A DNA stretch of 41,016 bases from Limnohabitans sp. Rim8 (GTDB lineage: Bacteria; Pseudomonadota; Gammaproteobacteria; Burkholderiales; Burkholderiaceae_C), in contig NZ_CAMDLM010000032.1 in NCBI RefSeq assembly GCF_945901735.1, forward strand, positions 1 through 41,016, written 5' to 3'. Positions 38,394-41,016 of this stretch are shown here, piece after piece. The position numbers and the translations under genes are program-made. Every line of letters starts with the position of its first letter. The stretch's first letter is position 1. The notes under the pieces are model-generated. The model did no database searches. It was not told the origin of the DNA and was given only the letters and a program-made list of their open reading frames with translations.

Positions 38394-38846
38394 ATGAAGA
38401 AATATTTTATTTTATTGGCAAGCGTTTTGCTTATGAATTCATCAATTGCAATCGCAGCATCTTTAGCGAAAGATGATCCGATTGTAAAACAACTTGAAGC
38501 GATGGGTTATGAGGTTAAGCCCACAGAAAATAATAGAATTTCAATTGCAACATTAGGACAAGGGAAAGTTCTATTTGACAAAAATAATGAAAGAATATCT
38601 ATATTTAGGATGTTTAATCTTAACAAAAAACCAACAGGACAGAATCGCTTAGAATTTCTTGAAATATTAAATGAAATAAATGTACAGTCTTCATATCAAG
38701 TTTCATTAGAAGGTGACTCTATGATCGTTTGTTTATATAAATTTGGACCATATGACGCCAAGACATTAACCATACTAATTCGACTTATTGAACAAGCGAA
38801 TAAAATATTTGATGACTATCCAAAACTAATTGAGTTATCTAAATGA
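38394..38846 (+). CDS. exported small protein, possibly YbjN-like
   Basis: 150 residues with a clear Sec signal peptide (MKKYFILLASVLLMNSSIAIA, cleavage probably after residue 21), so periplasmic or secreted. The mature part begins with an acidic ASLAKDDPIVKQLEAMGYEV and ends with an alpha-beta region (EFLEILNEINVQS, SYQVSLEGDSMIVCLYKFG, then a long helix IRLIEQANKIFDD) that resembles the YbjN/type III-chaperone-like fold in pattern only. I do not recognise a precise family. GGAAG lies three bases before the ATG. First gene of the AT-rich series. Confidence 0.75.
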   Translation: MKKYFILLASVLLMNSSIAIAASLAKDDPIVKQLEAMGYEVKPTENNRISIATLGQGKVLFDKNNERISIFRMFNLNKKPTGQNRLEFLEILNEINVQSSYQVSLEGDSMIVCLYKFGPYDAKTLTILIRLIEQANKIFDDYPKLIELSK

Positions 38847-38911
38847 GATCAGCTTTTGAAGATCTAGAACGGTCAAAGTTGTAAGTTATCGACAAAAATT
38901 GGATTATTTTG

Positions 38912-39121
38912 ATGTTTATCTATTTTTTGTTGTTTTCAGGAATAGGGTTTTTTGTTGGCAAGTACGTGAATCCACCTAAAAAAGGTGTACTGATTTTACT
39001 CGGAATTGCATTTGTGTGGACGTTGGGTAGCGGTCCATTTTGGGGACTTATTACTTTGGGCGAACTCTTGTTTGGTTTCTCGATCTATAAGTTTTTCATT
39101 CAAAATAACAACACTGATTGA
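38912..39121 (+). CDS. small hydrophobic membrane protein
   Basis: 69 residues from the ATG at 38,912 (an in-frame TTG lies just before). Two or three membrane segments: FIYFLLFSGIGFFVGKYV, GVLILLGIAFVWTLG and FWGLITLGELLFGFSIYKFF, with a short polar tail NNNTD. No family recognised. The ribosome binding site is weak, and it sits 65 bases after the exported protein and 13 before the DUF2167 gene. Hydrophobicity, gene-like codon use matching its neighbours and tight packing support it as a gene. Confidence 0.6.
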   Translation: MFIYFLLFSGIGFFVGKYVNPPKKGVLILLGIAFVWTLGSGPFWGLITLGELLFGFSIYKFFIQNNNTD

Positions 39122-39134
39122 TAGGAAATAAATA

Positions 39135-39950
39135 ATGAAAAAGACATTGATTGCTGTTGCGTTAGGAGTTGCTTTTACACTAGCTCAAGCACAACTGCAT
39201 AAAATCCCCGAATTTAAAAATCTTAACTGGCAGATGGCACCAGCAGTAGGAAAAATCGGAGACAAAGGTGAGTTCAAGATTACTGAACTTTTGTTGTTCT
39301 TGGATGCGGCAGATACAGACAGGTTTCTTCAGCTCAATGGGAACCTTCCACAAACAAGTTCATACACAATTGCTACTAAAAATAGCTCTTGGTTTGGCGT
39401 CTTGCGCTTTAACGATGAAGGATATATAAAGGACGATGAAAAGATTGATGCCGATGCTCTGTTGGCAAGCCTCAAAGAGAGTAATCAACGAGGGAACGAA
39501 GAGAGGAAGAAGCAAGGACTCCCAACGATGGTTTTGGAAGGGTGGTATTTTCCACCACGCTACGACAACGAAACAAAACGACTTGAATGGGGTACGAAAC
39601 TAAGATCCGAAAACGACCAGAGCACCACGGTCAACGTCACAACAAAAATTTTGGGTCGTAGTGGATACATTTCTGCAATTTTAGTTTCTGATCCTCAGAA
39701 TCTCGAGAAAGATTTGGTAGATTTCAAGAGTGCGCTCAAGAATTTTGATTATGTAAGTGGTGAAAAATACAGCGAATGGAAAGATGGTGACCGTGTTGCA
39801 GCTTATGGGCTAGGTGCATTGGTTCTCGGTGGAGCTGCAGCAGTTGCAACAAAAAAGGGGGGCTTAAAACTTATCTTATTGGCAGTAGTTGGAGCTGCTG
39901 CTGCTGTTTGGGCGGGTATAAAAAAGTGGTTCGCCAGAAATAAAAACTAA
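39135..39950 (+). CDS. DUF2167 membrane-anchored protein
   Basis: 271 residues recognised as DUF2167 (COG4714-type membrane-anchored protein) by LQLNGNLPQ, WFGVLRFNDEGYIKDDEKIDADALLASLK, NEERKKQGLPTMVLEGWYFPPRYDNETKRLEWG and ILGRSGYISA, and by the C-terminal DRVAAYGLGALVLGGAAAVATKKG. A signal peptide (1-19, ending AQA) exports the about 200-residue central domain; the C-terminus has two hydrophobic stretches (about 222-238 and 244-261) and a basic end, so the protein is anchored facing the periplasm. Function of the family is unknown. AGGA precedes the ATG. Its stop shares one base with the next start (TAATG). Confidence 0.9.
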   Translation: MKKTLIAVALGVAFTLAQAQLHKIPEFKNLNWQMAPAVGKIGDKGEFKITELLLFLDAADTDRFLQLNGNLPQTSSYTIATKNSSWFGVLRFNDEGYIKDDEKIDADALLASLKESNQRGNEERKKQGLPTMVLEGWYFPPRYDNETKRLEWGTKLRSENDQSTTVNVTTKILGRSGYISAILVSDPQNLEKDLVDFKSALKNFDYVSGEKYSEWKDGDRVAAYGLGALVLGGAAAVATKKGGLKLILLAVVGAAAAVWAGIKKWFARNKN

Positions 39951-40669
39951 TGAATGAGACGTTACTTTTTTGGTTAATTCTTTTAGGATTTCTCGTATTC
40001 GACAACCTAGTTGTTGTAGCGAAAGGAAAAGACTTTCTCAGTATAAGTCGACATGGACGACCGTATTACAAGTATCGTCAACGAAATTCATTTGCAGGAA
40101 GAGATGTTGTATTTCTGAATCCCATCAATTTGTTTGATCGTGTCATATCTACAGAAAGAGTTACGTTACACGAGGAAACGCATCGATACAAGCGAGAGTT
40201 GCGTTCAATTGAGTCTTTGACTAGAGGCTTGAACTCATTTGCTTACTTGGGATATTTATATCTGCTGTTTTTGATGGCCAACTGTTACCTCTCATTTTTA
40301 TTTGGCTTCGAGTCGGTAGTTGTTATCTTGTTGGTTGGACACGCACTCATCTGGATGCTTGCAGTTTCTTTTGTTTTGTTGCTCCTTAAAGCGCAAGAGT
40401 TACCAAAGGGGAAGGTAATCTCCCTTCTTGTGGAGGCGCTTTTTGTCCCTGCTTATTTGGTTAACCTTAATAAAAAAATATTACAACTTAAAGAGTCGAG
40501 AATCTGTGCGATACGACTGCACATCAGAGCTCTAAAGCGGGCAGCGGTAGAGGATGCCGAATTGATTCGGTATGAGTTAATTAACCAAACAAATGCAGCA
40601 CTTGACGAAGAGTCTGATCCATCAAAGATTGCTTTGCTACAAGGATTTGCGAAATGTTTGAGGGTCTAA
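39950..40669 (+). CDS. multi-spanning membrane protein with HEXXH motif
   Basis: 239 residues, not matched to a known family by eye. A membrane helix at 4-23 is followed by a soluble loop containing HEETH at 74-78 (TERVTLHEETHRYKRELRS), the zincin-type HEXXH motif, then membrane helices at about 93-118 and 122-150, a further hydrophobic segment at 157-175, and a charged C-terminal helix region to 239. The surroundings of the motif (LHExxHxYKRxL) recall M56/BlaR-type membrane metallopeptidases, but a third ligand is not certain. Its ATG shares a base with the DUF2167 stop, and it overlaps the J-domain gene by 16 bases, so the three are translationally coupled. Confidence 0.8.
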   Translation: MNETLLFWLILLGFLVFDNLVVVAKGKDFLSISRHGRPYYKYRQRNSFAGRDVVFLNPINLFDRVISTERVTLHEETHRYKRELRSIESLTRGLNSFAYLGYLYLLFLMANCYLSFLFGFESVVVILLVGHALIWMLAVSFVLLLLKAQELPKGKVISLLVEALFVPAYLVNLNKKILQLKESRICAIRLHIRALKRAAVEDAELIRYELINQTNAALDEESDPSKIALLQGFAKCLRV

Positions 40670-41007
40670 GTAATCAGGAAATCTTCATTGTCGTATGTGC
40701 TCTTTTTTTTGGGTATGGTCTGGTTCGTCTGTTGCTGACCAGCAAAGAGGAGGCCGAGACCTCTGAGTTTAACGGTAAGCACCCGTATGACCTTCCGAAA
40801 GAGGGTAATAACGAGGCTTGGTACAAAACTCTTGATGTCAATCCAGGCGCCTCATTCGATGAAATAAAAGCTGCCTACAAACGAAAAGTATCTCAATATC
40901 ACCCAGACAAAGTCTCTTCTTTAGGACCAGAGTTTACGTTGATTGCTGAGAAAATGACAAAGCAAATAAATTCTGCATATGAAGAAGCTGTTAGAAAGTT
41001 CGAATGA
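40654..41007 (+). CDS. membrane-anchored J-domain protein
   Basis: 117 residues: an N-terminal membrane helix (about 9-28, IFIVVCALFFGYGLVRLLL), a short acidic linker, and a C-terminal J domain (about 55-117) with AWYKTLDVNPGASFDEIKAAYKRKV and the invariant HPD tripeptide at 83-85, the part that stimulates Hsp70 (DnaK) ATPase. The order is like that of a minimal DjlA-type protein with the J domain in the cytoplasm. AAGGA lies nine bases before the ATG, inside the end of the previous gene. It is complete in the window, but later island genes may follow. Confidence 0.9.
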   Translation: MFEGLSNQEIFIVVCALFFGYGLVRLLLTSKEEAETSEFNGKHPYDLPKEGNNEAWYKTLDVNPGASFDEIKAAYKRKVSQYHPDKVSSLGPEFTLIAEKMTKQINSAYEEAVRKFE

Positions 41008-41016
41008 TGCAAATAA

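Larger units (their letters stand above)
38330..41016. other. AT-rich genomic island (left end only)
   Basis: From about 38,330 the composition drops from GC-rich to AT-rich and codon choice switches to ATA, TTA, AAT and AAA, which are nearly absent from the preceding 38 kb. All five genes in it read rightward with short gaps or overlaps. No tRNA, integrase, transposase or flanking direct repeat is visible at the left border, and the right border is outside the window. Confidence 0.75.

Noticed and set aside
1..41016. CRISPR arrays, tRNA genes, insertion sequences and prophage genes
   Set aside because: Looked for regularly spaced repeats, cloverleaf-like sequences, transposase-like and phage-like products; none seen in the window.

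Overview
The window reads as a chromosomal segment of a GC-rich betaproteobacterium, most likely order Burkholderiales and probably family Comamonadaceae. The grounds are a betaproteobacterial-type dcw cluster, a DksA whose C-terminus has the betaproteobacterial ending with only one zinc-site cysteine, a dapF-DUF484-xerC operon and a class A RNase P RNA. This placement is inferred from protein character and composition; no database search was possible.

Layout. Positions 1-6740 hold metabolic genes on both strands: an acyl-CoA ligase cut by the left edge, a glutathione transferase-like protein, a serine hydrolase, a VOC-fold protein, an enoyl-CoA hydratase/isomerase-like protein behind pyrF, and an EamA permease. 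Positions 6802-25282 form one uninterrupted minus-strand dcw (division and cell wall) cluster of 16 genes, read as mraZ-rsmH-ftsL-ftsI-murE-murF-mraY-murD-ftsW-murG-murC-ddlB-ftsQ-ftsA-ftsZ-lpxC. Ten of its junctions overlap, mostly by ATGA or GTGA, so translation is probably coupled. Upstream of mraZ lie four GTG-containing boxes spaced exactly 10 bp apart, which match the expected operator of MraZ itself. Together the cluster makes the UDP-MurNAc-pentapeptide and lipid II, polymerises septal peptidoglycan, builds the FtsZ ring and commits lipid A synthesis.

Positions 25570-32429 carry a DksA-like factor with a long histone-H1-like N-terminal tail and a clear terminator, a COG0523 GTPase with a duplicated histidine-rich metal-binding loop, xerC/DUF484/dapF, and a divergent NUDIX plus metallo-beta-lactamase fusion. 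Positions 32457-34271 hold a pseudouridine-synthase-like protein that has lost its catalytic aspartate, an IscR-like regulator with no cysteines at all, a bidirectional terminator and rnpB on the minus strand. Positions 34402-38021 hold cysK, a large FAD-dependent oxidoreductase, a VF530-type small protein and a SET-domain protein.

From about 38,330 to the right edge base composition and codon use change abruptly to AT-rich. This block looks horizontally acquired. It starts next to a minus-strand reading frame that has lost its 5' end, and it has its own promoter-like sequence. It then encodes, in one direction, an exported small protein, a tiny membrane protein, a DUF2167 membrane-anchored protein, a multi-spanning membrane protein with an HEXXH zinc-peptidase motif, and a membrane-anchored J-domain protein. 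This compact envelope-directed cassette is the best candidate for an undescribed system in the window.
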